From contig JAFPWS010000053.1 of the NCBI GenBank assembly GCA_017412705.1, positions 28,934 to 92,933 of the forward strand: a DNA stretch of 64,000 bases. The letters are read 5' to 3'. Shown piece by piece: positions 8,454-16,906 of the stretch. The stretch is from Prevotella sp. GTDB taxonomy: Bacteria; Bacteroidota; Bacteroidia; Bacteroidales; Bacteroidaceae. Within the stretch, counting starts at the first letter, position 1, and each line of letters begins with the position of its first letter. Under the pieces are notes generated by a model that did no database searches, was not told the origin of the DNA, and was given only the letters and a program-made list of their open reading frames with translations. A program made the position numbers and the translations under genes.

Positions 8454-8726
8454 ATGAACAAATCAGAATTAATTGATCAGATTGCAGCTGGCGCTGGTCT
8501 GACAAAGGTTGACGCAAAGAAGGCACTTGATGCCACAGTAGCAGCTATCATCGATGCTCTGAAGAAGGGTGACAAGGTTCAGCTGGTAGGTTTCGGCACA
8601 TTCGCTGTTGCTGAGAAGCCCGCTCGCGAGGGTATCAACCCCGCTACCAAGCAGAAGATTCAGATTGCTGCCAAGAAGGTTGCTAAGTTCAAGGCTGGTG
8701 CTGAGCTTGCTGACGCTGTTAAGTAA
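8454..8726 (+). CDS. HU-family DNA-binding protein
   Basis: A 90-residue histone-like protein. It begins MNKSELIDQIAAGAGLTK (helical dimerisation part), continues with the VQLVGFGTFAV hinge and the DNA-arm segment REGINPATKQKIQIAAKKV, and ends in the usual short helix. Homodimers bend and compact DNA and assist replication and recombination. The length equals the family norm. It is a single-gene unit with a strong promoter at 8370-8400 and a strong terminator at 8751-8782, as expected for a very abundant protein. Codons are strongly biased, in keeping with high expression. Confidence 0.97.
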   Translation: MNKSELIDQIAAGAGLTKVDAKKALDATVAAIIDALKKGDKVQLVGFGTFAVAEKPAREGINPATKQKIQIAAKKVAKFKAGAELADAVK

Positions 8727-8750
8727 TTATACACTTGTCAACAAAAAATC

Positions 8751-8784
8751 AATAGAGGCTTCCTTGCGGGAGCCTCTATTTTCA
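8751..8784 (+). terminator. terminator of the HU gene
   Basis: A 13-bp stem (8751-8763/8768-8780, one G-U pair) with a TTGC loop, followed by a short T run. Confidence 0.85.
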
Positions 8785-8862
8785 TGCTTTTTGCTGTTAG
8801 CAGCTAACTATCAGCCAATTACCTTATGCCAAAAGTCTACTGCTAAATGCCAACTGCCACCA

Positions 8863-9663
8863 TCAGGGCTGTTTGCCGATATAGGCCAGGATACCGCCGT
8901 CTACATAGAGGATATGACCGTTGACAGCATCAGAAGCATGGGATGCCAGAAATACTGCGGGTCCACCCAGCTCTGACGGGTCGAGCCAACGACCGGCAGG
9001 AGTCTTGGCGCAGATGAAGGAGTCGAACGGATGACGGCTTCCGTCTGGCTGACGCTCACGGAGAGGAGCAGTCTGTGGAGTAGCAATGTAGCCCGGTCCA
9101 ATACCGTTACACTGGATATTGTACTCACCATACTCCGAGCAGATGTTACGAGTCAGCATTTTCAGACCACCCTTGGCAGCTGCATATGCACTCACGGTCT
9201 CACGACCCAGCTCAGACATCATAGAGCAGATATTGATAATCTTACCCTCCTTGCGCTCCATCATCTCAGGAATTACTGCCGCACTGACAATGTAGGGAGC
9301 TACCAGGTCTACGTCAATGACCTGCTGGAACTCCTGACGCTTCATCTCGTGCATGGGGATACGCTTGATAATACCTGCGTTGTTGACCAGAATGTCAATC
9401 TGACCCACCTCCGCATGAATTTTCTCTACCAGAGCCTTTACAGCCACCTCGTCAGTCACGTCGCAGACATAGCCCTTCACGTTGGTGATGCCCTCAGCTT
9501 TGTAGTTGTCCAGGCCACGCTGCAGAGCAGCCTCATTGATGTCGTTGAAGATAATGGTCTTGATACCTGCTGCAACAAAAGCCTTTGCAATGTTGAAGCC
9601 AATGCCGTAAGAAGCGCCTGTAATCCACGCATTCTTACCTTCCAATGAAAATAGATTTGCCAT
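8863..9663 (-). CDS. SDR oxidoreductase, gluconate 5-dehydrogenase-like
   Basis: 266 residues of a classical short-chain dehydrogenase: NAD(P)-binding TGASYGIG near residue 16, NNAG near residue 93, and the active-site set Ser in NICSMM, then YAAAKGG with catalytic Tyr and Lys. The family best matched is gluconate 5-dehydrogenase / 2-deoxy-D-gluconate 3-dehydrogenase (IdnO/KduD group), which interconverts keto- and hydroxy-sugar acids in gluconate or uronate breakdown. In Bacteroidales it often lies beside kduI; here it stands alone between the HU and rpoD genes. The exact substrate cannot be assigned. Confidence 0.85.
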   Translation of the reverse strand: MANLFSLEGKNAWITGASYGIGFNIAKAFVAAGIKTIIFNDINEAALQRGLDNYKAEGITNVKGYVCDVTDEVAVKALVEKIHAEVGQIDILVNNAGIIKRIPMHEMKRQEFQQVIDVDLVAPYIVSAAVIPEMMERKEGKIINICSMMSELGRETVSAYAAAKGGLKMLTRNICSEYGEYNIQCNGIGPGYIATPQTAPLRERQPDGSRHPFDSFICAKTPAGRWLDPSELGGPAVFLASHASDAVNGHILYVDGGILAYIGKQP

Positions 9664-9705
9664 AATTAGTTTGTTTTACCTAAAGTTAAATCAGTTATTA
9701 CCATG

Positions 9706-9713
9706 CAAAGATA
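9706..9713 (-). promoter_or_regulatory. -7 element of the SDR gene
   Basis: Minus-strand TATCTTTG followed by C, about 43 nt before the start codon. Confidence 0.5.
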
Positions 9714-9769
9714 GCAATTCTTTTCCGAACTGCCATCCTTTTGCCGTACGATTTAAAATAGATTAATAT

Positions 9770-10642
9770 TTAGCCCAGATACTTGACCAGTACCTTGGCA
9801 TAGCCGCTATCGCGTAATTTGGCAATGCTTTTCTCGCGAATCTGGCGTACACGCTCACGGGTAAGGCCCATCTCTGTACCTATTTCCTCAAGACCTTTCT
9901 CCTGGCATCCGATGCCAAAACACTCCTTCACAATACGCAGCTCACGATCCTTCAGCACCCTGCGCAACACAGAGTCGAGGTCAGCCGTCAGCGACTGATA
10001 GTCCACCTGCTTGTCTGTTCTGGTCTCGTCCCCCGACGACAGCAGGTCGCTCATCGTATTGTCGTCGTCATCGCCAAAGGGTGCGTCAATACTCATGTGG
10101 TGGGCATCAGCCTTGATGGCCTGCTCTATCTTCTCGCTCTCTACGCCTGTCAGCTCCTCCAACTCAGTGTTTGAGGGACGACGACCATGTTCCTGCTCAA
10201 AAGTGTTGATGGTCTGGTTGATTTTGCTCAGCGCTCCGGTCTGGTTCAAGGGCAGGCGCACAATACGGCTCTGCTCCGCTATGGCCTGCAGGATGCTCTG
10301 GCGAATCCACCATACTGCATAAGAAATAAACTTGAAACCACGCGTCTCGTCGAACTTCTCCGCTGCCTTGATGAGTCCTATGTTACCCTCGTCTATCAGA
10401 TCGGTCAGCGACAGGCCCTGATGCTGGTACTGCTTAGCCACTGACACCACAAAGCGCAAGTTGGCACTTACCAGCTTCTCCTTGGCTCTCTCAGCCTCGC
10501 GACCGCCATGACGGATGGTCTGTGCCAGTTCTATTTCCTCGTCTATACTAATCAGCGGTGCACGGCCTATCTCAACCAGATACTTATCCAGTGCCTCGCT
10601 CGAGCGATTGGTGATACTCTTCTGAATTTTAAGCTGTCTCAT
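9770..10642 (-). CDS. rpoD: primary RNA polymerase sigma factor (RpoD type)
   Basis: A 290-residue sigma-70 factor lacking the long region 1.1 of proteobacterial RpoD, as is usual for the Bacteroidota housekeeping sigma. Region 1.2 holds DKYLVEIGRAPLIS; region 2 holds NLRFVVSVAKQYQHQGL, DLIDEGNIGLIKAAEKFD and the -10 recognition segment YAVWWIRQSILQAI; region 3 follows; region 4 ends in LEEIGTEMGLTRERVRQIRE. This factor recognises the TTTG / TAnnTTTG promoters seen all along the window. Its own promoter (TAATTTTG 10693-10700 with TTTG 21 nt upstream) fits the same form. Confidence 0.96.
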   Translation of the reverse strand: MRQLKIQKSITNRSSEALDKYLVEIGRAPLISIDEEIELAQTIRHGGREAERAKEKLVSANLRFVVSVAKQYQHQGLSLTDLIDEGNIGLIKAAEKFDETRGFKFISYAVWWIRQSILQAIAEQSRIVRLPLNQTGALSKINQTINTFEQEHGRRPSNTELEELTGVESEKIEQAIKADAHHMSIDAPFGDDDDNTMSDLLSSGDETRTDKQVDYQSLTADLDSVLRRVLKDRELRIVKECFGIGCQEKGLEEIGTEMGLTRERVRQIREKSIAKLRDSGYAKVLVKYLG

Positions 10643-10692
10643 ATACAGTCTCTTACCTTATATTATACCTCTTACTCTCCGTAAAAGGCGTG

Positions 10693-10725
10693 CAAAATTA
10701 ATAAAACACTGCCAATTACAGCAAA
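10693..10725 (-). promoter_or_regulatory. promoter of rpoD
   Basis: Minus strand: TTTG (10725-10722), 21-nt spacer, TAATTTTG (10700-10693), C. Confidence 0.65.
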
Positions 10726-10775
10726 AACATCGAAATAATTAACCTTTTTTAGTAATTTCCCTTTATTCTCACTTC

Positions 10776-12371
10776 CTAAAAAACCATTTTCTCGTCGCAC
10801 AAGGCTGCCACTACAGAACGGTGGGTGATGAGGATGACGGTCTTGTCGGGATATTGCTCAAAGAGCCTGCTGAAGAGCTCACGCTCCGTATCCTCGTCCA
10901 GCGCCGAGCTGATCTCGTCGAGCAACAGGATGTTGCCTGGACGCAGCAAGCCACGGGCTATGGCTATACGCTGGGCCTGGCCTCCACTTAATCCACTTCC
11001 CCGCTCGCCCAACTCAGTATCGATGCCCTCCGACAAGTCCCTGACAAAGTCGGCACAAGCCGTATGCAGCACACTCCACAGCTCGTCGTCGGTAGCTTCA
11101 GGCTTGGCCAGCTGCAGATTGTAGCGTATGGTACCACTCATCAGCGTATTGCCTTGTGGCACGTAGCACATGCCTTTTCCTGTGGTCACCGAACCCTCCG
11201 TAGGCTGTACCAGTCCGAGTATCAATCGGAAAAGCGTGGTCTTGCCTATACCCGTCTCGCCCATGATGGCCGTCTTCGAGCCGGCCTTAAACTCATGGGT
11301 AAAATGTGACAGTATCCTACGGTCGCCTGTCGCATAGCTGAAGCTGACATTCTCGAAACGTACGCCACGCTCCCCATGCTGCTCAACCCACGTGCCCTGG
11401 TCTTCTTTATTGTCTGTAGTATTCTCGTCTGCGGAGAGCTCCTCCAGTCGGTCTACACTTGCAGTGGCGTGTATCAGCGTAGGCAGCAGGTTCAGCAACT
11501 GCAAGACAGGATGCTGTATCTGACTCACCAGCTGCAGGAACGAAGTCATCACACCAAAGGTGATGGCTCCTGTACGCAACTGCAGGCCACCCCATACGAA
11601 AGCCATCAGATAGCCCAGTCCGAAGGCACTGCCCAGTATCATTCTGGTCACAACGGTGAAACGTGTGCGGTGCATCACGTGGCCTCGCAGTCGTTGCTGC
11701 ATGGTGTCCAGACGCTCCGTCAGCCACGACTCGCTGTCCAGCGAGCGTAACACAGCATTGTACTCCACACCTTCCTGGACATGCATCTGGATGCGACTCT
11801 CGTCCTCGCGTATGTCGAGGGTCATCTGACGTAACTTACGAGCTATCAGCTTGGCAACGACCAAGGCCATAGGCGTCAATACCAGCAAGGCCCAGGCCAG
11901 CCTTTCGTCGAAATATTGCAGTAACAGGAAGGCGCCACACAGCTGAATGGATGTCACCAACATCTGTGGCAACACATCCGTTATAGCCTGACAGACCACC
12001 TCTATGTCTTTGGCCAGGCGCGAGCTGACATCGCCAGAGTGCAACTCCTGGTCGGTAAACAGCTGGCGCATGAACAGACAGCTGAACATGTGTAGCCTGA
12101 GGGCATTCATCTGACGGGTGTTAGCCTTGACACCCATATAATAGTAGACTTGTCGGAGCACGACACCTCCTACCACTGTCAGCACCAGCCACAGTATCAT
12201 CCACATGATGTCCTCAGCAGAACCCTTGCGGATGGTGTCATCGATGAACTGCTTGCTCAGCCATACCATAAGCAGGCCTAAGGCCACCTGGCCTATGCCT
12301 GCAACAATGCGCACCGCCGTATTCAGGCGAATGCCCTTTGTATTGTGCCAGAACCAACCGACATAATTCAT
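10776..12371 (-). CDS. ABC exporter, fused membrane and ATPase domains
   Basis: 531 residues: a six-helix membrane domain (about 1-300) followed by an ATP-binding domain with Walker A GETGIGKTT, Q-loop YVPQGNTLMSG, signature GLSGGQAQRIAIARG and Walker B ILLLDEISSALDE. I chose ATG 12371 because it overlaps the PqqD stop as ATGA; a longer start 24 nt upstream would only lengthen the overlap. There is no N-terminal peptidase domain. It is the last gene of the HprK-S26-PqqD-ABC cassette, so the cargo may be a small modified peptide or an envelope molecule made or matured by the upstream proteins. The substrate is not known. Confidence 0.88.
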   Translation of the reverse strand: MNYVGWFWHNTKGIRLNTAVRIVAGIGQVALGLLMVWLSKQFIDDTIRKGSAEDIMWMILWLVLTVVGGVVLRQVYYYMGVKANTRQMNALRLHMFSCLFMRQLFTDQELHSGDVSSRLAKDIEVVCQAITDVLPQMLVTSIQLCGAFLLLQYFDERLAWALLVLTPMALVVAKLIARKLRQMTLDIREDESRIQMHVQEGVEYNAVLRSLDSESWLTERLDTMQQRLRGHVMHRTRFTVVTRMILGSAFGLGYLMAFVWGGLQLRTGAITFGVMTSFLQLVSQIQHPVLQLLNLLPTLIHATASVDRLEELSADENTTDNKEDQGTWVEQHGERGVRFENVSFSYATGDRRILSHFTHEFKAGSKTAIMGETGIGKTTLFRLILGLVQPTEGSVTTGKGMCYVPQGNTLMSGTIRYNLQLAKPEATDDELWSVLHTACADFVRDLSEGIDTELGERGSGLSGGQAQRIAIARGLLRPGNILLLDEISSALDEDTERELFSRLFEQYPDKTVILITHRSVVAALCDEKMVF

Positions 12372-12637
12372 TCCACGACGCCGACTTTCTGCCACTCAGC
12401 AACGATACGCTCGACATCGCCATGGGCTCTGCCTTCCTCCACGTCGTATTCCCCACAAAGGGCAGCGGTCAGAGAGTCAACAGTAAAGTCGCCTTGTGCC
12501 TCAGCCTGTTGCCACAAGAATGCAGCAGTCTCGTTCAGGCTGATGAGCTTGCCAAAGTCGACAGCTCCCAAGCCTTCTCCCACGATTACCTTCTCGCCAC
12601 ACACATCGCGCAGCACAAATCCTTTCTTCTGTCTCAT
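12368..12637 (-). CDS. PqqD-family peptide-binding protein
   Basis: 89 residues with the PqqD fold pattern: an N-terminal beta part (VLRDVCGEKVIV), the near-invariant ISLNETAAFLWQ segment, then a winged-helix-like half ending in IVAEWQKVGVVE. PqqD proteins bind leader peptides (RiPP recognition element) and hand the precursor to a modifying enzyme. The start overlaps the S26 peptidase stop by 4 nt and the stop overlaps the ABC exporter start, so the three are translationally coupled. No radical-SAM enzyme, cyclase or precursor gene is seen nearby, so its partner is unclear. Confidence 0.85.
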   Translation of the reverse strand: MRQKKGFVLRDVCGEKVIVGEGLGAVDFGKLISLNETAAFLWQQAEAQGDFTVDSLTAALCGEYDVEEGRAHGDVERIVAEWQKVGVVE

Positions 12638-13059
12638 ATCCTTTTATATATTGCTAATAAATACCTTCTGATGGGGCGCAACGCATACCACACCCTTGCA
12701 CCACGCTGGCGCCATGTACTGTACAGCGAACGCCGGCGGCCCTTGGCGTCGACCACATGAGTGGCGATGGCCTTGACGTCGGTGACTGTGCAACGCTCCG
12801 TGCCTGCTATGTTACCGTCGCCCATCAGCGTCAGACGGTCGTCCTGCATCTTGATGACGCGGTGTACCACATAGCGCGAGCCATCAACCCATGCCAGCAC
12901 CACGTCGCCCACCTTCACACCTTCTGGAGAGCCCAGGATGACACTTTCCTTGCCACCGATGATGAAAGGAAGCATACTCCTGCCCTTGACAGGGAAGGTC
13001 ACGCTCACTCCGTCGTTCACCAGCCTGATAGCTTCCTGTATGATAACCTCGTCTGTCAC
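12634..13059 (-). CDS. S26/S24-type signal peptidase-like protein
   Basis: 141 residues. The catalytic serine is in VKGRSMLPF (Ser28). The second motif is YVVHRVI with His66, the Ser-His arrangement of the SipW/SEC11 branch rather than the Ser-Lys of LepB. LMGDGN matches the GDxN box. A basic, hydrophobic C-terminus (residues 118-141, ending in RRYLLAIYKRI) may be a membrane contact. It probably cleaves a leader or signal peptide of a substrate exported by the neighbouring ABC protein. The gene lies 18 nt after the kinase gene and overlaps the PqqD gene by 4 nt. Confidence 0.82.
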   Translation of the reverse strand: MTDEVIIQEAIRLVNDGVSVTFPVKGRSMLPFIIGGKESVILGSPEGVKVGDVVLAWVDGSRYVVHRVIKMQDDRLTLMGDGNIAGTERCTVTDVKAIATHVVDAKGRRRSLYSTWRQRGARVWYALRPIRRYLLAIYKRI

Positions 13060-13077
13060 GCCCTTACACTTTGCTGA

Positions 13078-13926
13078 TTAGACGGTGATGGTAGTGTTAC
13101 ACAACTGGGCTGCAGCCTCGTCGGGCAAACACTCCAGATGCCACGTAGGCACTGTCTGTGCCAAGGCATTCTCCGTCTGGTGAAGTCCGTCAGCCACCTG
13201 CCTGTCCCAGCGCTTGCCTGAGATGCTGGGTACCAGGACTACGTAGGCAGAAATGCCCTTCAGGGGCTTAATCTTATTATAGGGAGCCTGGCTCAATTGT
13301 ACGATGCCTCCCAACGGATAGCTTACATTACGATAGCAGGGAGTTTTTCCACTCCAGGGACTTCCATAGACCACCGCCTTGCCGTCGTCAGTCACCCTGA
13401 CCACAGGGTTGTCGTCGTTCACCAGCTCAGTGCCGTTGATATAGCGCAACCACAAGGAGGCATGGGTGCTCTTACCCGTACCACTCTTGCCCAGGAACAT
13501 ATAGGCACGACCCTCATAGCTCACCACTGCCGAATGGAACAATGCCGTATTCAGACCTGCCGTCGCCAGGGCGTAGAGCACCATCAGGGCGTTGTCAACA
13601 GCCATCTTCTCAGCATAGCCAGTCGTCGTCAGCGTGGCACTGCGATAGTTCGGCTCACACTCCAGCCAGCCAGCAGTACGCCCACTCCAACGGAACTCAA
13701 AGACAGGATGGTCGAAAGCCCTACCACAAATAATGTCCTGGCCTTCATCCTCCTGACGCAGCTCCTCCACATAGCTCACAGCCTCGCCGGCCTTGACGGC
13801 CAGGGCAAAGACCGTTTCACCTTGTGTCGCGACAAAGGGCTCGTAGTTCGTCAGCAGTTTCAACACACGTTCTTCAGCACCGACACAAAAGCAATGTCCT
13901 GCTACTATATAGTAATTCGTATTCAT
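13078..13926 (-). CDS. HPr kinase-related protein
   Basis: 282 residues. The C-terminal half has a P-loop GKSGTGKST (146-154) preceded by His131 in LFHSAVVSYEGRAYMF and followed by LVNDDNPVV, the pattern of the HprK/P family and its relatives. The N-terminal half matches no regulatory domain that I know. Such HprK-like kinases occur in lasso-peptide and other RiPP loci, where they phosphorylate a peptide, and in PqqD/S26 cassettes of Bacteroidota; true HprK acts on HPr of a PTS, which is not seen here. I chose ATG 13926 because the longer frame crosses the tRNA terminator. First gene of the cassette. Confidence 0.8.
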   Translation of the reverse strand: MNTNYYIVAGHCFCVGAEERVLKLLTNYEPFVATQGETVFALAVKAGEAVSYVEELRQEDEGQDIICGRAFDHPVFEFRWSGRTAGWLECEPNYRSATLTTTGYAEKMAVDNALMVLYALATAGLNTALFHSAVVSYEGRAYMFLGKSGTGKSTHASLWLRYINGTELVNDDNPVVRVTDDGKAVVYGSPWSGKTPCYRNVSYPLGGIVQLSQAPYNKIKPLKGISAYVVLVPSISGKRWDRQVADGLHQTENALAQTVPTWHLECLPDEAAAQLCNTTITV

Positions 13927-13939
13927 GCTTAATAAGACA

Positions 13940-13964
13940 AAAGAGATGCTCCGTCCCGGGCATC
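13940..13964 (-). terminator. terminator after tRNA-Gln
   Basis: A 7-bp stem (GATGC/GCATC plus two further pairs, 13945-13964). On the minus strand it is followed by TCTTTTG. It lies between the tRNA and the kinase gene. Confidence 0.55.
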
Positions 13965-13992
13965 CCCCTTTTTGTATCCTTAGTTTTCTTTC

Positions 13993-14065
13993 GTTGTCCA
14001 AGGCGGATTCGAACCACCACAAACAGAACCAAAACCTGTTGTGCTACCATTACACCATTGGACAA
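13993..14065 (-). tRNA. tRNA-Gln (anticodon UUG)
   Basis: A 73-nt cloverleaf on the minus strand. The acceptor arms TTGTCCA and TGGACAA pair over 7 bp. The D arm has GGTGTAATGGTAGCA, the anticodon stem ACAGG/TCTGT holds the loop TTTTGGT with anticodon TTG, and the T arm reads GGTTCGAATCC. CCA is not encoded. Its promoter is at 14085-14116. Confidence 0.93.
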
Positions 14066-14084
14066 ACTATGCGTTAAGTGGCTG

Positions 14085-14116
14085 CAAAGGTATGAAAAAT
14101 TTGGCATTCCACCAAA
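14085..14116 (-). promoter_or_regulatory. promoter of tRNA-Gln
   Basis: Minus strand: TTTG (14116-14113), 20-nt spacer, TACCTTTG (14092-14085), C. The TTTG lies inside the tyrS terminator arm. Confidence 0.8.
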
Positions 14117-14122
14117 TTTTTC
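14094..14122 (-). terminator. terminator of tyrS
   Basis: An 11-bp perfect stem GAAAAATTTGG/CCAAATTTTTC (14094-14104/14112-14122) with a 7-nt loop, five nt past the tyrS stop; the stem itself supplies the T run. Confidence 0.7.
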
Positions 14123-14126
14123 ACTA

Positions 14127-15422
14127 CTATTTTACTACCAGCAGATAGTAGTTCTTCTTACCCTTCTGTGCCAACAGGTACTTGCCGTCTATCAAGTCGT
14201 CAGCAGTGACAGCACGGTTCTGGTCTGTCAGCTTCTCCTTGTTCAGCGACACGCCACCCCCCTGAACCATCTTGCGCATCTCACCCTTTGAGGGGAAGAC
14301 GGGAGCTACCGTGGTGAACAGCTCAATAGCAGGCTGACCCAACTGATCCTTGGAAATCTCGAACTGAGGCACGCCGTCGAACACATCGAGGAAGGTCTGC
14401 TCGTCCAGCTTCTCAAGGCCCTCCTTGGTTGACTTGCCAAAGAGCAGGTTGCTGGCCTCAATGGCAGCATCGAGTGCCTCCTGGGAGTGTACCATGACGG
14501 TGACCTCCTCAGCCAGACGCTTCTGCAGCACACGGCGACCGGGGTCCTGCTTGTGCTCTTCTACGAGGGCGTCGATGGTGTCCTTCTCCAGCGACGTGAA
14601 TATCTTGATGTAGCGTTCTGCGTCGTCGTCGCTGACATTCAGCCAGAACTGATAGAACTTATAGGGTGTGGTGCGCTTGGCGTCGAGCCAGATGTTACCG
14701 CTCTCGGTCTTGCCGAACTTCTTGCCGTCGCTCTTGGTGATGAGCGGACAGGTCAGGGCGAAGGTCTCCACCTCGTTGCCGAGGGTGCGGCGGATCAGTT
14801 CAGTTCCGGTGGTCATGTTACCCCACTGGTCGTTACCGCCCAGCTGCAGCTTGACACCGTAGTGCTGATAGAGATAGAGGAAGTCGTAACCCTGCAGCAA
14901 CTGGTAGGTGAACTCGGTGAAGGAGAGTCCGTCGCGGGCCGTGCCGTTCAGGCGCTGCTGAACGCTCTCCTTAGCCATCATGTAGTTCACGGTAATGTGC
15001 TTACCCACCTCGCGGGCGAAGTCGAGGAAGGTGAAGTCCTTCATCCAGTCGTAGTTGTTGACCATGATGGCGGCATTAGCGTCCTTCGACTCAAAGTCCA
15101 GGAACTTGGCCACCTGCGCCTTGATGCACTCCTGGTTGTGGCGCAGCGTCTCGTCGTTCAGCAGATTGCGCTCCTGCGACTTGCCGGAGGGGTCGCCAAT
15201 CATACCAGTGGCACCACCCACAAGAATAATGGGCTTGTGACCGCAGCGCTGCAGGTGGCGCAGCATCATGATACCGCAGAGGTGTCCGATGTGCAGTGAG
15301 TCGGCTGTAGGGTCAGTGCCCAGATAGGCCGTTACCATTTCTTTCTGGAGCAGTTCTTCAGTGCCAGGCATCATCTGTGCCAGCATACCACGCCATTTAA
15401 GTTCTTCTACAAAGTTCTTCAT
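14127..15422 (-). CDS. tyrS: tyrosyl-tRNA synthetase
   Basis: A 431-residue class I synthetase that joins tyrosine to tRNA-Tyr. The catalytic domain has [14 protein letters not shown] (HIGH box), the tyrosine-site segment [25 protein letters not shown] and KFGKTESG, the KMSKS equivalent. The C-terminal S4 RNA-binding domain includes [13 protein letters not shown]. Length is normal for TyrS of this type. It is the last protein gene of a leftward group (metK-DUF4271-hemD-rnpA-yidD-tyrS) and ends at a terminator that overlaps the promoter of the tRNA-Gln gene. Confidence 0.96.
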   Translation of the reverse strand: MKNFVEELKWRGMLAQMMPGTEELLQKEMVTAYLGTDPTADSLHIGHLCGIMMLRHLQRCGHKPIILVGGATGMIGDPSGKSQERNLLNDETLRHNQECIKAQVAKFLDFESKDANAAIMVNNYDWMKDFTFLDFAREVGKHITVNYMMAKESVQQRLNGTARDGLSFTEFTYQLLQGYDFLYLYQHYGVKLQLGGNDQWGNMTTGTELIRRTLGNEVETFALTCPLITKSDGKKFGKTESGNIWLDAKRTTPYKFYQFWLNVSDDDAERYIKIFTSLEKDTIDALVEEHKQDPGRRVLQKRLAEEVTVMVHSQEALDAAIEASNLLFGKSTKEGLEKLDEQTFLDVFDGVPQFEISKDQLGQPAIELFTTVAPVFPSKGEMRKMVQGGGVSLNKEKLTDQNRAVTADDLIDGKYLLAQKGKKNYYLLVVK

Positions 15423-15460
15423 ATCTCTAAATTCTTTATGCTATAATCTTAACTCTTCAT

Positions 15461-15706
15461 TTAGTCTGGCACTGGGTCGTAGCCCGAACCTCCCCATGGA
15501 TGACATCTTAACAGTCGCCTGATGGACAGCCAGAGTCCCTTGACGGGACCATGCTTTACCAGCGCCTGACGGGCATACTCACTACACGTTGGCGTAAAGC
15601 GGCACGAGGGTCCCAGCAGTGGCGAGATGGCTATCTGATAGAATCGGATGGGCAGTACCAGCAGCCACACCAGGCCTTTCGAAATGTAACGTCCCAGCGT
15701 CTTCAT
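15461..15706 (-). CDS. yidD: membrane protein insertion efficiency factor YidD
   Basis: 81 residues with the family core [28 protein letters not shown] and the [12 protein letters not shown] end. The conserved cysteines (SCRFTPTC, and RCHP) are present. YidD sits at the inner face of the cytoplasmic membrane, anchored by an amphipathic helix, and assists YidC-dependent insertion. I chose ATG 15706 because it overlaps the rnpA stop by 4 nt, the usual rnpA-yidD coupling. Frames extending upstream would read through rnpA. Confidence 0.93.
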   Translation of the reverse strand: MKTLGRYISKGLVWLLVLPIRFYQIAISPLLGPSCRFTPTCSEYARQALVKHGPVKGLWLSIRRLLRCHPWGGSGYDPVPD

Positions 15707-16125
15707 AGCTTCTCTGCCACACGTTGCAACAGGCCGACCACCCGTTTCTCCACCTCCCAGCTCGGACGGTGCTCGTCCGACAGCCATACGAAGGCTATCA
15801 GCAACTGCTCCTTAGGGAGCACGACATCATATACCAGCTGTTTGTGCTGCCTGTAGGCCTCACGTACCTGACGCTTCGCACGGTTTCGGTCTACGGCATG
15901 CTTGAATCGCTTCTTGGATACGCTGACCAGCAGCTGTACCGGTGCCTCGCCGTCCGGGCGTTCTCTCTTCATGTAGACTATCCTCAACGGGAAAGCGGCC
16001 ATCGAGTGGCTGCCTCTTGCCTCGCCAGGCAAAAGCTCATGCCTTGTTTGATTGGCGCCGAAGAGCGTTTCTATCAGCTTCCTGCTGACCATGCGCTCCC
16101 GCTTTCTCAGTGTAGGAGCCGTCAT
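15703..16125 (-). CDS. rnpA: ribonuclease P protein component
   Basis: 140 residues. It begins [19 protein letters not shown] (the family's RL..-type start is modified) and contains the RNA-binding signature [22 protein letters not shown] at the centre, which defines RnpA. The protein binds RNase P RNA and helps recognise precursor tRNA leaders. It has a longer insertion than E. coli RnpA between the N-terminal strand and the RNR motif, as in other Bacteroidales. Coupled to yidD by a 4-nt overlap. Confidence 0.93.
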   Translation of the reverse strand: MTAPTLRKRERMVSRKLIETLFGANQTRHELLPGEARGSHSMAAFPLRIVYMKRERPDGEAPVQLLVSVSKKRFKHAVDRNRAKRQVREAYRQHKQLVYDVVLPKEQLLIAFVWLSDEHRPSWEVEKRVVGLLQRVAEKL

Positions 16126-16149
16126 CTATTATATATAATAAGGTATATA

Positions 16150-16899
16150 TTACCCTTGTTTCTCCAACAGATAGTGTTGCAACGCACCCGTCATCGAAGG
16201 ATATTTCTCCGAAGGAGCCTCCAGGTCCAGACGGAGTCCTGCGTCCTTGACAGCCTGTGCCGTGGCCGGACCGAAAGTGGCAATAGCGATGTCTCCCTGC
16301 TTGAATTCGGGGAAATTCTTGGTCAGCGACTCAATACCAGCCGGGCTGAAGAAAATGAGCATGTCGTAGTCGAAGTTCTTCACTTCCTCAGGCGTGAAGT
16401 CATTGCTCACAGTGCGATACATCACACACTCCTGATGATGCAGCTTCTTGGCATCCAGCATCTGGGCGATGGCGTCATTATGGACGTCACTCATGGGCAC
16501 CAGGTACTTCTCGGTCTTGTGCTTCACCATCGTAGGTATCAAGTCGTCAATTTTACCTGTCGTTCCGAAGAACACCTTACGCTTACGGTACTGTACATAC
16601 TTCTGGATATAGAGCGAGATGGTCTCTGTCACACAGAAGTACTTCATGTCCTCAGGGATGGCCACACGCAACTCCTTGGCCATGGTGAAGAAATGATCAA
16701 TGGCATGGCGCGAGGTAAACACAATGGCCGTATGGTCCAGGATATTCACCCTCTGCGCACGGAATTCCTTGGAGGAAATACCCTCAACCTTGATAAACGG
16801 GCGGAAGACGAGCTCCACGTCAAATTTCGATGCGATGTCGTAGTAAGGCGACTTCTCGCTGGACGGTTTAGGCTGCGAAACCAGAATCTTCTTGATCAT
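16150..16899 (-). CDS. hemD: uroporphyrinogen-III synthase
   Basis: 249 residues with the HemD two-lobed pattern: VFTSRHAIDHFF near residue 60 in the first lobe, a middle segment with DVHNDAIAQMLDAKKLHHQECVMY (given here by its ends), IFFSPAGIESL, and IATFGPATAQAVKDAGLRLD at the end of the second lobe. The enzyme closes hydroxymethylbilane to uroporphyrinogen III in the heme/siroheme pathway. In Bacteroidales hemD lies in this rnpA-linked group rather than with other heme genes. It starts 7 nt after the DUF4271 stop. Confidence 0.88.
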   Translation of the reverse strand: MIKKILVSQPKPSSEKSPYYDIASKFDVELVFRPFIKVEGISSKEFRAQRVNILDHTAIVFTSRHAIDHFFTMAKELRVAIPEDMKYFCVTETISLYIQKYVQYRKRKVFFGTTGKIDDLIPTMVKHKTEKYLVPMSDVHNDAIAQMLDAKKLHHQECVMYRTVSNDFTPEEVKNFDYDMLIFFSPAGIESLTKNFPEFKQGDIAIATFGPATAQAVKDAGLRLDLEAPSEKYPSMTGALQHYLLEKQG

Positions 16900-16906
16900 C
16901 AGTGTC

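Noticed and set aside
13078-13926. True HPr kinase of a PTS
   Set aside because: The N-terminal part does not look like HprK and there are no HPr or PTS genes nearby; context is an export cassette.
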